64,000 nucleotides of DNA from AP-15 sp963703855. Its GTDB lineage: Bacteria > Pseudomonadota > Alphaproteobacteria > ATCC43930 > CGMCC-115725. The DNA is taken from contig CAVPFW010000022.1 of assembly GCA_963703855.1 (NCBI GenBank), positions 248,001 to 312,000 of the forward strand, read 5' to 3'. Below the pieces are notes generated by a model, which was not told where the DNA came from, did not search any database, and was given only the letters and a program-made list of their open reading frames with translations. This document shows, in pieces, positions 51,799-61,307 of the stretch. A program made the position numbers and the translations under genes. The number at the start of each line of letters is the position of its first letter. Positions within the stretch are counted from its first letter, which is position 1.

Positions 51799-53205
51799 AT
51801 GACCCCCATCGTCCGCTTCGCGCCGTCGCCGACCGGGTTTCTGCATATCGGCGGCGCTCGCACCGCGCTGTTCAACTGGCTCTATGCACGCCATCACGGC
51901 GGCAGCTTCCGGCTGCGCATCGAGGACACCGACCGGGTGCGCTCGACGCCAGAGGCAGTGGCGGCGATCATCGACGGGCTCGGCTGGTTCGGGCTCGAAT
52001 GGGACGGCGAAATCGTCTACCAATCGGCTCGCCTCGACCGCCATGCCGAGGTCGCGCGGCAATTGCTGATGGCGGGGCACGCCTATCGGTGCTGGAGCAC
52101 GCCCGCCGAAATCGAGGCGGTGCGCGAACGGGCGCGCGCCGAAAAGCGCTCGATCCGCTTCGACAGCCCGTGGCGCGACCACGATCCGGCCCCGGCTCCC
52201 GCCGGCGTGATGCCGGTCATTCGCTTCAAGGCGCCCCAGCACGGGGCGACGACGATCCACGACCATGTCCAGGGCGAGGTCTCGGTCGCCAACAGCGAGC
52301 TCGACGACCGGATCATCCTGCGCGCCGACGGCACGCCCACCTACAACCTGTCGGTCGTCGTCGACGACCACGACATGGGTGTGAGCCACGTGATCCGCGG
52401 CGACGAGCACCTGAACAACGCGTTTCTACAGACCCAGCTCTACCAGGCGCTCGGCTGGCCGGTCCCGGAATTTGCCCATCTGCCGCTGATCCACGGCCCG
52501 GACGGCGCCAAATTGTCGAAGCGCCACGGTGCCCTCGGGGTCGAGGCCTACCGCGAGATGGGCTATCTGCCGGAAGCGTTGCGCAACTATCTGATGCGCC
52601 TCGGCTGGAGCCACGGCGACGACGAGATCATCCCGACCGACGAGGCGATCCGATGGTTCGACCTCGATGCCGTGGGCCGGGCCCCGGCCCGCTTCGACTT
52701 CGCCAAGCTCGACAATCTGAACGGGCATTACATCCGCAGCGCCGACGACCTGCGCCTGGTCGCCCTTGTTGCCGAGCGGCTGGAGCAAGCCGCCGGGCAT
52801 CCGCTCGCCGAGGCCGGTTATGACCGCCTGTTGCGCGCCATGCCCGAACTGAAGCTGCGCCCGAAGACGTTGGCCGAGCTTGCCGTGAACGCCGGTTTCT
52901 TGGTCGCGGCGCGGCCGATCCGGCCGGACGACAAGGCGGCCAGGCTGTTGACCCCGCAAGCCCGCCGGCTGTTGACGGCGCTGGTCCCGGTTCTCGATGG
53001 CGCCAAGGAGTGGCGCGCGGACGCGATCGAGGAACCTGTGCGCTCCTTCGTCGAGCGGAATGGAGAGAAGCTCGGCGCCGTCGCCCAGCCGCTGCGGGCG
53101 GCGCTGACCGGGTCGACGGCGTCTCCCGGCATCTTCGCGGTCATGGAAATCCTCGGCCGCGAGGAGAGCTTGGGGCGCATCGCCGACGCCGCCGAGCGGT
53201 CGTGA
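51799..53205 (+). CDS. gltX: Glutamyl-tRNA synthetase
   Basis: The 468-residue class I synthetase has HIGH as HIGG (residues 16-19 in APSPTGFLHIGGARTALFNW), the KMSKS loop as KLSKRHG, and GSELDDRIILRADGTPTYN-like central motifs. RIEDTDRVRS is the family block after the first motif. Alphaproteobacteria often have two gltX copies, so it may serve Glu or Gln tRNA. Start ATG 51799 (MTPIVRFAP). It follows the scn operon by about 145 bases and precedes gltA in the same direction, as is typical for alphaproteobacteria. Confidence 0.95.
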   Translation: MTPIVRFAPSPTGFLHIGGARTALFNWLYARHHGGSFRLRIEDTDRVRSTPEAVAAIIDGLGWFGLEWDGEIVYQSARLDRHAEVARQLLMAGHAYRCWSTPAEIEAVRERARAEKRSIRFDSPWRDHDPAPAPAGVMPVIRFKAPQHGATTIHDHVQGEVSVANSELDDRIILRADGTPTYNLSVVVDDHDMGVSHVIRGDEHLNNAFLQTQLYQALGWPVPEFAHLPLIHGPDGAKLSKRHGALGVEAYREMGYLPEALRNYLMRLGWSHGDDEIIPTDEAIRWFDLDAVGRAPARFDFAKLDNLNGHYIRSADDLRLVALVAERLEQAAGHPLAEAGYDRLLRAMPELKLRPKTLAELAVNAGFLVAARPIRPDDKAARLLTPQARRLLTALVPVLDGAKEWRADAIEEPVRSFVERNGEKLGAVAQPLRAALTGSTASPGIFAVMEILGREESLGRIADAAERS

Positions 53206-53310
53206 GCGGCGCCTTCATCTCGCACCTGCGAACGGTTTGCCAACCGGCCCGGGGAAGTCTATTTATCAATCCAGGGACGGCCTGTGGGCGCGGCAATGAG
53301 AGGTGCATCG

Positions 53311-54624
53311 ATGGACGGGAATAACATGACGACCGGAACGATGACCTTGACCGACAATGAAACCGGCAAATCGGTCGAGCTTCCGGTGCTGGGCGGTACG
53401 GTTGGGCCGAAAGTCATCGACATCCGCAAGCTGTACGCCCAGACCGGCCATTTCACCTACGACCCGGGTTTTATGGCGACGGCCGCCTGCCGCTCGAGCA
53501 TCACTTATATCGACGGCGACGAGGGCGTGCTGATGTACCGCGGCTACCCGATCCAGGAGCTCGCGGAAAAGAGCGATTTTCTCGAAGTCGCCTATTTGCT
53601 GCTCAACGGCGAATTGCCCAGCGCCAAGGAAAAGGCGCAGTTCGTCCACGACATCACCCATCACACGATGGTGCACGAGCAGCTATCGACGTTTTTCCGT
53701 GGCTTCCGCCGCGACGCGCACCCAATGGCGGTCATGTGCGGGGTGGTCGGTGCGCTCTCCGCCTTTTACCACGATTCGACCGACATTCATGATCCCTATC
53801 AAAGGATGGTCGCGTCCTACCGCCTGATTGCCAAGATGCCGACCATCGCGGCGATGGCCTACAAATATTCGATGGGTCAACCATTTATCTTTCCGCAAAA
53901 CTCGCTGGGTTACGCCGAGAATTTCCTGCATATGACTTTTGCCGTGCCGTGCGAGGAATACAAGGTCAACCCGATCCTGGCGCGGGCGATGGACCGGATC
54001 TTCATATTGCACGCCGATCACGAGCAGAACGCCTCGACGGCGACGGTGCGCAACGCCGGGTCGAGCGGCGCCAACCCGTTCGCCTGCATCGCCGCCGGCA
54101 TCGCCTCTCTATGGGGGCCGGCGCATGGCGGGGCCAACGAGGCGGTGTTGAAGATGCTGGATCGCATCGGCGACAAATCGAAGATCAAGGAGTTCCTCGA
54201 CCACGTCAAATCCAAAGAAGACAACGAACTGCTGTTCGGCTTTGGCCATCGCGTCTACAAAAACTACGATCCCCGCGCCCACGTCTTGCGCGACAGCTTT
54301 CACGAAGTGCTCGACGAGCTCGGCATAAAAGACGACCCGTTGCTCGACCTGGCGAAGGAATTGGAAAAGATCGCACTGAACGACGATTACTTTATAAAAC
54401 GGCGGCTGTACCCGAACGTAGACTTCTACTCGGGGATCATCCTGAAGGCGATGGGCTTTCCGGTGTCGATGTTCACCGTGCTGTTCGCGATTGCCCGCAC
54501 CGTCGGTTGGGTCGCGCAGTGGACCGAGATGATCGAAGATACCGACGCCAAGCTGATGCGGCCGCGCCAACTGTTCACCGGCTCCGATCTGCGCCATTAC
54601 GTGGCGGTGGCGGAGCGCGCCTGA
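53311..54624 (+). CDS. gltA: Citrate synthase
   Basis: The 437-residue type II citrate synthase condenses acetyl-CoA with oxaloacetate. Catalytic residues are in LHADHEQNAS (His), GFGHRVYKNYDPRA (His) and DVDFYSG-type NVDFYSGIILK (Asp); the start has GKSVELPVLGGTVGPKVIDIRKLY. The annotated ATG is 53311, with AGAGGT just upstream; in-frame ATG 53296, ATG 53326 and GTG 53284 are alternatives. Intact. Confidence 0.95.
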   Translation: MDGNNMTTGTMTLTDNETGKSVELPVLGGTVGPKVIDIRKLYAQTGHFTYDPGFMATAACRSSITYIDGDEGVLMYRGYPIQELAEKSDFLEVAYLLLNGELPSAKEKAQFVHDITHHTMVHEQLSTFFRGFRRDAHPMAVMCGVVGALSAFYHDSTDIHDPYQRMVASYRLIAKMPTIAAMAYKYSMGQPFIFPQNSLGYAENFLHMTFAVPCEEYKVNPILARAMDRIFILHADHEQNASTATVRNAGSSGANPFACIAAGIASLWGPAHGGANEAVLKMLDRIGDKSKIKEFLDHVKSKEDNELLFGFGHRVYKNYDPRAHVLRDSFHEVLDELGIKDDPLLDLAKELEKIALNDDYFIKRRLYPNVDFYSGIILKAMGFPVSMFTVLFAIARTVGWVAQWTEMIEDTDAKLMRPRQLFTGSDLRHYVAVAERA

Positions 54625-54678
54625 CGCCCGGCGTCGTTGCGCGCAGGGAGAAGGCGAGGCAAACATCGGAGGGAGGAA

Positions 54679-55731
54679 ATGGCCGAGATCCTGGGATTGG
54701 GTTGCACCCATCGGCCGGTGATGCTGCGCCGGAACGAGGACTGGACCTTTATGATGCGGACCTCGCTCGACGACCCGGACATGCCCGCGGCGGCAAAGGA
54801 TCCGGCGAGCTGGCCGCCGCAATTGCGCGCGGAGCTCGGCAACGATTGGGGTACGGCGGCCGCCGGCCGGGCGCGCGAGGTCTATCGCCGCCACTTCGCC
54901 GAGGCGCGCCGCGCGCTCGACGAGTTCCATCCCGACGTGATCGTGATGTTCGGCGACGACCAATACGAGAATTTCAAAGAGGATATCATCCCGCCCTTTG
55001 CCGTGCTCGCCTATGAGGACCGCGACATCCAGCCGTGGAAGCACCGGCGCTCGCCCGACAACCCGTGGGGCGAGCCGGCCGACACGACCTTCCGGCTGCG
55101 CGGCCACCGCGAGGCCGGCAAACATCTCGCCGCGGGACTGATCGAAGCCGGCATCGACGCGGCTTACGCGTACCAGCCGCTGCATCACCCGCTCGGCCAC
55201 GCCTTCGAAAACACGATCCTGCTGCTCGATGACGAGCGGGTCGGGTTCGACTACCCGCTGGTGCCGGTCTCGGTCAATTGCTACGGCCGCCGGGTCAATG
55301 CCGCGCGCGGGCTGCGCCTGCCGTTGGCGATGCGCGACCGGATCCGCGATCTCGACCCGCCCTCGCCCAACCCGGCGCGCTGCATGGAAGTGGGCGCCGC
55401 CGCGGCGCGGGTCATGGCGCAGAGCCCGTGGCGCACCGCGATCGTCGCCTCGTCGAGCTGGTCGCATTCGTTCCTGACCGAAAAGAACTACCAGCTGTGG
55501 CCCGACGTGCCGGCCGACCGCCGCCTTTACGAGGCGCTGGAACAGGGCGACTACGCGACCTGGCGCGGCTACACGACCGACCAGATCGAGGACAGCGGCC
55601 AGCACGAGGTGCTGAACTGGTTCTGCCTCCTCGGTGCGATGGAAGAACTGGGGCGCAAGCCCGACCGTTCTACGTTCATCGAAACCTGGGCCTTCGTCTC
55701 GCCGGTGGTGTTCGCCTATTATCTGCCGTGA
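54679..55731 (+). CDS. LigB-like extradiol dioxygenase family protein
   Basis: The 350-residue protein has the fold of class III (LigB-type) extradiol dioxygenases. GLGCTHRPVML carries the first metal histidine; DVIVMFGDDQYENF, where classic members have ND-H, reads D-D-Q, so the second histidine is not obvious. HPLGHAFENTI, VNCYGRRVN, and IVASSSWSHSF are other blocks. It is therefore an outlying subfamily, and its reaction is unknown. Start ATG 54679 with GGAGGGAGG upstream. It is followed by two MetE-like methyltransferase genes in the same direction. Confidence 0.78.
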   Translation: MAEILGLGCTHRPVMLRRNEDWTFMMRTSLDDPDMPAAAKDPASWPPQLRAELGNDWGTAAAGRAREVYRRHFAEARRALDEFHPDVIVMFGDDQYENFKEDIIPPFAVLAYEDRDIQPWKHRRSPDNPWGEPADTTFRLRGHREAGKHLAAGLIEAGIDAAYAYQPLHHPLGHAFENTILLLDDERVGFDYPLVPVSVNCYGRRVNAARGLRLPLAMRDRIRDLDPPSPNPARCMEVGAAAARVMAQSPWRTAIVASSSWSHSFLTEKNYQLWPDVPADRRLYEALEQGDYATWRGYTTDQIEDSGQHEVLNWFCLLGAMEELGRKPDRSTFIETWAFVSPVVFAYYLP

Positions 55732-55890
55732 CGCCCGTCGCGCGACGGTTTCGCCGTCGGCGAGCATCGCGCGACGGTAGTCCTGGACGAAGCATGATCC
55801 GATAGCCGCAGGCGATCGCAGCAACCCCGGCGATCTCGACCGGCTGCGCTTGAACCCGGCTTTCAAAGCCGCGGGACAGAGGAGGGTTTG

Positions 55891-57099
55891 ATGAGCGCCG
55901 ATCGCATCCTCACCACCCATGTCGGCAGCCTGCCCCGCCCGGACGACCTGATCGCGGCGAACCGCGCCCGCGAAGCCGGCGAGGCGACCGACGAGCGCAG
56001 TTTTCAGCAGACGCTGCGAGCGGCCGTGAGCGACGTCGTACGGCATCAGAAGGACCTCGGCATCGACATTCCGGGCGATGGCGAGTTCGGCAAGTCGATG
56101 GGCCACCGGGTCAATTACGGGGCGTGGTGGAGCTATGCCTTCAGCCGCCTCGGCGGCCTCGAATTCGGTGCGCCCGGCGCTTACGGCCGCACCCCGCGGC
56201 GCTCGCGTCCGGGTGAGATCGTCTTGACCAGCCAGGACGACCGGCGCGACCGCCGGCGCTTTGCCGCGGCTTATGGCGACCCCGAATCCGGCGTGTCGAT
56301 GGGGCCGCGCCCGACCACAGGCCCGGTCTGCGTCGCCAAGCTGACCTACATCGGCCAAAAGGCGGTGGCCGCCGACATCGCCAACTTCAAGGCGGCGCTC
56401 GCCGCGGCCGGGATCGCGCAAGGCTTTATGACCGCGGTCGCCCCCGGCACCGCCTATCGCTTCGGCAACAGCTATTACGAGAAGGACGAGGAATTCCTTT
56501 ATGACTGCGCCGAGGCGATGCGCGAGGAATACCAGGCGATCGTCGATGCCGGCCTTGTCCTCCAGCTCGACGACCCGTCCACTGCGACCGGCTGGGACAT
56601 GATCAATCCCGAGCCGACGGTCGAAGAATACAAGAAGTTCACGATGGTTCGGGTCGAGGCGCTGAACCACGCGCTGCGCGGCCTGCCGCAAGACCGCATC
56701 CGCTATCACCTGTGCTGGGGCAGCTGGCACGGACCGCACACGACCGACATCGCGATGCGCGACATCGTCGAGGTGATGCTGGCGGTCGATGCCGGCGCCT
56801 ATTCGTTCGAGGCCGGCAACGTTCGCCACGAGCACGAATGGAAGGTGTGGCAGGAGGTCAAATTGCCCGACGACAAGCTGATCCTGCCCGGCGTCGTCAG
56901 CCACGCCACCAACGTGGTGGAGCACCCGGAGCTGGTCGCCGAGCGTATCCTGCGCTTCGCCAACCTCGTCGGTCGCGAGCGGGTCGTCGCCTCGACCGAT
57001 TGCGGCCTCGGCGGTCGCGTCCACCCGCAGATCGCCTGGGCCAAGCTCGAAGCGCTGGCGCAGGGCGCGGCGCTCGCCAGCCGCCAACTCTGGCGCTGA
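55891..57099 (+). CDS. MetE-like (cobalamin-independent methionine synthase family) protein
   Basis: The 402-residue single-barrel protein is homologous to the C-terminal, zinc-bearing half of MetE. The Zn ligand pattern is kept: H-x-C in YHLCWGSWHGPH, E in YSFEAGNVRHEHE, and C in ASTDCGLGG. THVGSLPRPDDL at the start and IPGDGEFGKS are typical. The missing N-terminal domain means it does not bind folate as MetE does; such proteins probably move a methyl group from an unusual donor. Start ATG 55891 with GGAGGG just upstream. Pairs with the next gene. Confidence 0.85.
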   Translation: MSADRILTTHVGSLPRPDDLIAANRAREAGEATDERSFQQTLRAAVSDVVRHQKDLGIDIPGDGEFGKSMGHRVNYGAWWSYAFSRLGGLEFGAPGAYGRTPRRSRPGEIVLTSQDDRRDRRRFAAAYGDPESGVSMGPRPTTGPVCVAKLTYIGQKAVAADIANFKAALAAAGIAQGFMTAVAPGTAYRFGNSYYEKDEEFLYDCAEAMREEYQAIVDAGLVLQLDDPSTATGWDMINPEPTVEEYKKFTMVRVEALNHALRGLPQDRIRYHLCWGSWHGPHTTDIAMRDIVEVMLAVDAGAYSFEAGNVRHEHEWKVWQEVKLPDDKLILPGVVSHATNVVEHPELVAERILRFANLVGRERVVASTDCGLGGRVHPQIAWAKLEALAQGAALASRQLWR

Positions 57100-57111
57100 G
57101 CAGGAAACCCG

Positions 57112-58266
57112 ATGCTCTACAGCACCGATCGCATTCTGACGACCCATGCCGGCGCGCTGCCGCGTCCCCCGGATCTCAGGGAAATGGTCGTCGCCAAGGC
57201 GAACGGCGAGCCCCACGACCCGGCGGCGCTCGACCAACGCCTCAAAGCGGCGGTGTCGGAGGCCGTGCGGCTGCAGGCCGAGAATGGCCTCGACATCGTC
57301 AATGACGGCGAATTGTCAAAAACCAATTTCACCGATTACGTGCGCTGGCGCATCGCCGGCTACGTCACCCGGCCGTCCGCCGGGCCGCGGCGGCTCAGCA
57401 TCACCGCGCGCGACGAGACCAAATTCGCCGCCTATTTCGAGGCCAACCCGCGCGCCCGGCCGGTCGGTCCGCCGACGATGCCGGTCTGCGTCGACCGGCT
57501 GCGCTATGTCGGCCAGGCCGATCTCGCCAAGGATATCGCCAACTTCAAGGCGGCGCTCGCCGGGGTCGATGTCGCCGCAGCATTCCTGCCCGCCAACACT
57601 CCGGGCACCATCGAGCATTGGATGCTGAACGAATACTACAAGAGCGACGAAGAGTTCGTGTTCGCCATCGCCGAGGTCATGCGCGAGGAATACCGGGCGA
57701 TCGTCGATGCCGGCTTCCTCTTGCAGATCGACGATCCCGACCTTCCCGACGGCTGGAACTGCCTGCCCGACATCACCCTGCCCGAATACCGCAAATACGC
57801 GGCGATGCGGGTCGAAGCCCTCAACCATGCGCTCGCCGGCATCCCGAAGGAAAAGGTCCGGCTGCATGTGTGCTGGGGCAGCCATCACGGCCCCCATCAC
57901 GACGACATCCCGCTCAGCGAGATCATCGATCTGATCTTTCGGGTAAACGCCGGCAGCTTCTCGATCGAAGCCTCGAACCCGTGCCACGAGCACGAATGGC
58001 ATGTCTTCGAGGAGGTGAAGCTGCCCGACGGCGCCACCCTGATCCCCGGCGTCGTCGGCCATTGCACCGACTTTATCGAGCATCCGGATCTCGTCGCCGA
58101 ACGGCTCGTCCGCTATGCCCGGCTGGTCGGCCGCGAAAATGTGCTGGCCGGCACCGATTGCGGCCTCGGCACCAGGGTCGGCCACCCCTCGATCTGCTGG
58201 GCGAAGTTCGCGGCGATGGCCGAGGGCGCGCGGCGCGCAACCAGGATCCTCTGGGGCGGCGGCTGA
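57112..58266 (+). CDS. MetE-like protein, paralogue of the preceding gene
   Basis: A 384-residue homologue of the gene before it, 12 bases downstream. Zn ligands are again in order: LHVCWGSHHGPHH (H, C), FSIEASNPCHEHEW (E), AGTDCGLGT (C). THAGALPRPPDL and DIVNDGELSKTNF are the barrel start. The two paralogues are probably one enzyme pair (catalytic plus partner or two substrates). With the LigB-like gene upstream they may handle a methylated aromatic, but this is inference. Confidence 0.85.
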   Translation: MLYSTDRILTTHAGALPRPPDLREMVVAKANGEPHDPAALDQRLKAAVSEAVRLQAENGLDIVNDGELSKTNFTDYVRWRIAGYVTRPSAGPRRLSITARDETKFAAYFEANPRARPVGPPTMPVCVDRLRYVGQADLAKDIANFKAALAGVDVAAAFLPANTPGTIEHWMLNEYYKSDEEFVFAIAEVMREEYRAIVDAGFLLQIDDPDLPDGWNCLPDITLPEYRKYAAMRVEALNHALAGIPKEKVRLHVCWGSHHGPHHDDIPLSEIIDLIFRVNAGSFSIEASNPCHEHEWHVFEEVKLPDGATLIPGVVGHCTDFIEHPDLVAERLVRYARLVGRENVLAGTDCGLGTRVGHPSICWAKFAAMAEGARRATRILWGGG

Positions 58267-58289
58267 AGGTTCAAAATTCGAGCTGAGGC

Positions 58290-58485
58290 GCTACCGGCAC
58301 CTGCTTGAACCGCCGGGCTGCGAACAGCCACGATCGCCGTCGTGCGTACGCCGCCATCCACGAATAGTCTGGAGATAGCTGTGGCGACCACGATCCGACC
58401 CGGCGGGCGCCTCGCGGATCGCGACCAGTCCGGTGCCGGTCAGCGCTTGCAGCACCTCCCATCGCTTCGGCGTGATCACCTTCTA
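58290..58485 (-). pseudogene. Remnant of a COG4190/TumA-type HTH regulator
   Basis: The minus strand reads ITPKRWEVLQALTGTGLVAI then IREA, which is the hallmark start of the COG4190 predicted regulator (often the antitoxin TumA partner of TumE). After that the frame continues in a shifted reading (ARRVG) and decays, with no full domain. No partner toxin is seen. Low-confidence relic. Confidence 0.4.
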
Positions 58486-58529
58486 TAGCAGTTGAGCGCC
58501 GGCTCCGGATGCCGTACGCGTGCAGACCT

Positions 58530-58970
58530 TCAATTTACCCGCAGGTAGATGAGCCAGGTTTTGAGAGCCAAAGCGTCTATGGCCATTAGGTTTGGGTTCA
58601 ACAGCCGATACTGGTCGCCGTAGGTCTTGGGATAGGGGCTGCCGGGGGCGCCGGGGACGCAGTGGTCGACGTTCCCGGCCCATGCGCAGCTCTTTGCGGT
58701 AAATGCCAGCACATTGTTTTTGGCGGTCCAGGTGCCTTCGGCATAAGCCCAATAATCAAAGGCGTATTGCAGATCGGTGTAGACGCCATTCGCGTTGAGA
58801 ACCACCTGATCGGTCAGCACGAACCCATTGGGCGCTTTATATTGTCCCTGCCATTTGCCGACCAACGGATTTACCGTAGCCGCCGTCGCGGCCTGCGCGC
58901 CCCATTCGCCGGCCACTGGAGCAGCCAAGCACAGAGTGAGAAGTCCGGCAATGATCTGCTTACGGGTCAC
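58530..58970 (-). CDS. Small secreted protein of unknown function
   Basis: The 146-residue protein has a signal peptide (residues 1-28, IIAGLLTLCLAAPVAG...AQA), then a compact domain with two cysteines (KSCAWAGNVDHC) and the pattern LVGKWQGQYKAPNG, a beta-rich, lipocalin-like start. No family is recognised. The start is GTG 58970, with GGGAGA six bases before. It is isolated: REP-free DNA on both sides, with a decayed regulator remnant downstream. Confidence 0.7.
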   Translation of the reverse strand: MTRKQIIAGLLTLCLAAPVAGEWGAQAATAATVNPLVGKWQGQYKAPNGFVLTDQVVLNANGVYTDLQYAFDYWAYAEGTWTAKNNVLAFTAKSCAWAGNVDHCVPGAPGSPYPKTYGDQYRLLNPNLMAIDALALKTWLIYLRVN

Positions 58971-59085
58971 GGCGGTCTCCCAAGAGGCGTAAGCTTAGCT
59001 GCCAAGGCGATCCGTGGGCTGACAATATACCTAAGATTGCAAAACTTCGCAAACGGCATCTGTGGTAAAAGGCAGGGGAAACGGG

Positions 59086-60582
59086 TCACCCCTTCGCCCA
59101 CGCCGCCGCGCTCCTCCCCGCGAGGCGGCCGAAGACGGCGCCGGACATCAGGCCGGTGCCGCTGGCGTAATTGTGGTAGAAGAGGCCGCCGACCATCTCG
59201 CCGGCGGCGTAGAGGCCGGGGATCGGTTGGCCCGTGGTGTCCTCGACTTGCGCCTCGTTGGTGATCTTGAGCCCGCCGAAGGTGAAGGTGATGCCGGTTG
59301 TCACCGCATAGGCCTCGTAGGGCGGGGTGTCGAGGCGCTGGGCCCAGTTGGTCTTGTCGATCGCCAGACCCTTGGTGCCGAGCCCGTCGCGGATGTTGGG
59401 GTTGAACGGCGCGTCGGGCCGCGGGGCGGCGTTGAAGGCGCGCACGGTTTCGAGAAACCGGCTGGCATCGACCCCTTCGAGGCGCGGCGCCAAAGCCTCG
59501 AAACTGTCGGCCTTTTCCTTGGTGATGCGCGGGATGCGGTATTCCTCGCGCAGCAGGTGGACGACCTTTTGGTCGAACATCTGCCAGGCGAACATGCCCG
59601 GCTGGTTCAGGATCTCGCCGCCGTATTTGGCGTAGGTGTAGCTGTGGAAATCTAGGCCCTCGTCGAGATAGCGTTCACCGTTCGCGTTGACGACGATGCC
59701 AAACGGATAGTTGTGCTTTTGAAAGCGGTCGCCGACATCGAGATCGCCAAAGGGCGGCGCGTTCAGATCCCAGGCGACCGCGTGCGCGCCCGACCAGTGG
59801 CCGGCGACGGCCGCCCCCAGATCGAGCGCCATCTTCAGCCCTTGGCCGGTGTTGAAGCGCGAGCCGCGCACCTTGGCGAGGTCCCAGTTCGGCCCCAAAT
59901 AGCGCGCCCGCATCTCGGCATTGGCCTCGAACCCGCCGCAGGCCAGCACCACCGCCTTTGACCGCAGCTCGCGGATCCGGCCCCGGTGGCGCACCCGCAC
60001 TCCCTCGACCCCGCAATCGCCGGTCAAGAGGCCGATCGCCGGGGTCTCATACAGCACCCCGATCCCGTCGCGTGCGGCCCGCGCGTGCAATGCCTTGACC
60101 AATTCCTTGCCGCCGCCCCAAATGTGGCAGGCGAGCCCGCCCCAGAATTTGAACTTGCCGTCGACCTTGAATGCCTGGCGGCCGAGCCCGAGCTGAAACC
60201 GCACCCCCTTTTCGCGCATCCACAGCCCCGCCGCGAAGCTGCTGCGAATCAGGATCTCGGTCAGGTCGGGGTCGCAACGGTACTGGGTCAGCCGGCCCAT
60301 ATCGTCGAAATACTGCTCCTCGGTATAGGTGCCGAAATCGACGTTGGCGAGCTCGGCCTCGTTCATGTCGGGGATCAGCCGGGCGAGGTCGTCGCCGCCG
60401 TGATAGACGACGCGAAAGGCGCCGCCGGTAAACGCCGAATTGCCGCCGCGCTGGTCCTCGGGAGCGATTTCGAGCATCACCACCCGGGCGCCGTTCTCGC
60501 GCGCCGACAATGCAGCGCAGGCGGCGGCGTTGCCGGCCCCGACCACGATCACATCGAACTGTTCGCGCCCATCGATATTCAC
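59086..60582 (-). CDS. tcuA: FAD-dependent tricarballylate dehydrogenase (TcuA-like)
   Basis: This 498-residue flavoprotein of the fumarate reductase/succinate dehydrogenase family has the FAD motif VIVVGAGNAAACAALSA at residues 11-27, RGGNSAFTGGAFR, and the C-terminal GLYAAGEMVGGLFYHNYASG with a substrate-binding His. Its length and motifs fit TcuA, which oxidises tricarballylate to cis-aconitate. TcuB and TcuC are not in the window, so the substrate is uncertain. Start is GTG 60582 with GGAGGA seven bases upstream. Divergent from the chromate transporter. Confidence 0.85.
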   Translation of the reverse strand: MNIDGREQFDVIVVGAGNAAACAALSARENGARVVMLEIAPEDQRGGNSAFTGGAFRVVYHGGDDLARLIPDMNEAELANVDFGTYTEEQYFDDMGRLTQYRCDPDLTEILIRSSFAAGLWMREKGVRFQLGLGRQAFKVDGKFKFWGGLACHIWGGGKELVKALHARAARDGIGVLYETPAIGLLTGDCGVEGVRVRHRGRIRELRSKAVVLACGGFEANAEMRARYLGPNWDLAKVRGSRFNTGQGLKMALDLGAAVAGHWSGAHAVAWDLNAPPFGDLDVGDRFQKHNYPFGIVVNANGERYLDEGLDFHSYTYAKYGGEILNQPGMFAWQMFDQKVVHLLREEYRIPRITKEKADSFEALAPRLEGVDASRFLETVRAFNAAPRPDAPFNPNIRDGLGTKGLAIDKTNWAQRLDTPPYEAYAVTTGITFTFGGLKITNEAQVEDTTGQPIPGLYAAGEMVGGLFYHNYASGTGLMSGAVFGRLAGRSAAAWAKG

Positions 60583-60727
60583 GGCGTGGTCCTCCGGCAA
60601 TTCTTTCGTCCTTGGCGCAGAGCGTCGCATCCGCATCGGCAATGGTCAATCTGCGGAGCAAAGCCGCTCGCCGATTGCCGGGGGAGGGGATAACCTCGCC
60701 ACCGCGGCGAACTGGCGGACGGGTGTC

Positions 60728-61306
60728 GTGGCTGAGATCACTCATCGACAAGCGGACGGCACCTCGCGGATCAGCCTGATGGCGATCTTCGCCGCGTTCT
60801 TTCGGCTCGGGGTGACCAGCTTTGGCGGCGGCACCGCGGCCTGGCTCTACCGTGCCTTCGTGCAGCGCCGGCGCTGGATCAGCGATCAGACCTTTCTGGT
60901 GGATGTCGGGCTCAGCCGGCTGATGCCCGGCTCGGCCGGGGTCAACCTGACGGTCCAGGTCGGCCAGCGATTGCGCCGCGGCCCAGGCGCGGCGACCGCC
61001 GTGTTCGGGCTGTTGTCGGGGCCGTTGGTCATCGTCGTGGCGCTGGCGGCGGGCTTTGCGCGAATCTCCGGCAGCCCGGTCGCCCACGCCGTGCTCGACG
61101 GGGTCGCGGCGGCGGCGATCGGCCTGACCTTTGCGACCGGGCTCGTGCTGATGCCACGCGGCACGGCGCAGATCGGGCAGATGCTGATCGCGATTGCGAC
61201 CGTGGTGACCGTCGGCGTGCTGCGCTGGCCATTGCTGCCGGTCGTCCTGTGCCTGGCGCCGCTCGGCATCGGCCTCGCTGTCGCGCAGCAGAGGCGGCGG
61301 CGCTGA
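60728..61306 (+). CDS. Chromate transporter, N-terminal half (split ChrA)
   Basis: The 192-residue membrane protein of the CHR family is a half-length form. FFRLGVTSFGGGTAAWLYRAF is the family N-terminal signature, SRLMPGSAGVNLTVQVG the conserved loop, and about five hydrophobic helices follow. Start is GTG 60728; ATG 60779 is a possible shorter start. The second half follows one base downstream (61308), so the two small proteins probably make the full pump. Confidence 0.85.
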   Translation: MAEITHRQADGTSRISLMAIFAAFFRLGVTSFGGGTAAWLYRAFVQRRRWISDQTFLVDVGLSRLMPGSAGVNLTVQVGQRLRRGPGAATAVFGLLSGPLVIVVALAAGFARISGSPVAHAVLDGVAAAAIGLTFATGLVLMPRGTAQIGQMLIAIATVVTVGVLRWPLLPVVLCLAPLGIGLAVAQQRRRR

Positions 61307-61307
61307 C

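Noticed and set aside
54109..57237. 1042-codon open frame on the minus strand
   Set aside because: It is antisense to gltA, the LigB-like gene and a MetE-like gene, all with clear homology on the plus strand. Long antisense frames are expected in GC-rich DNA.
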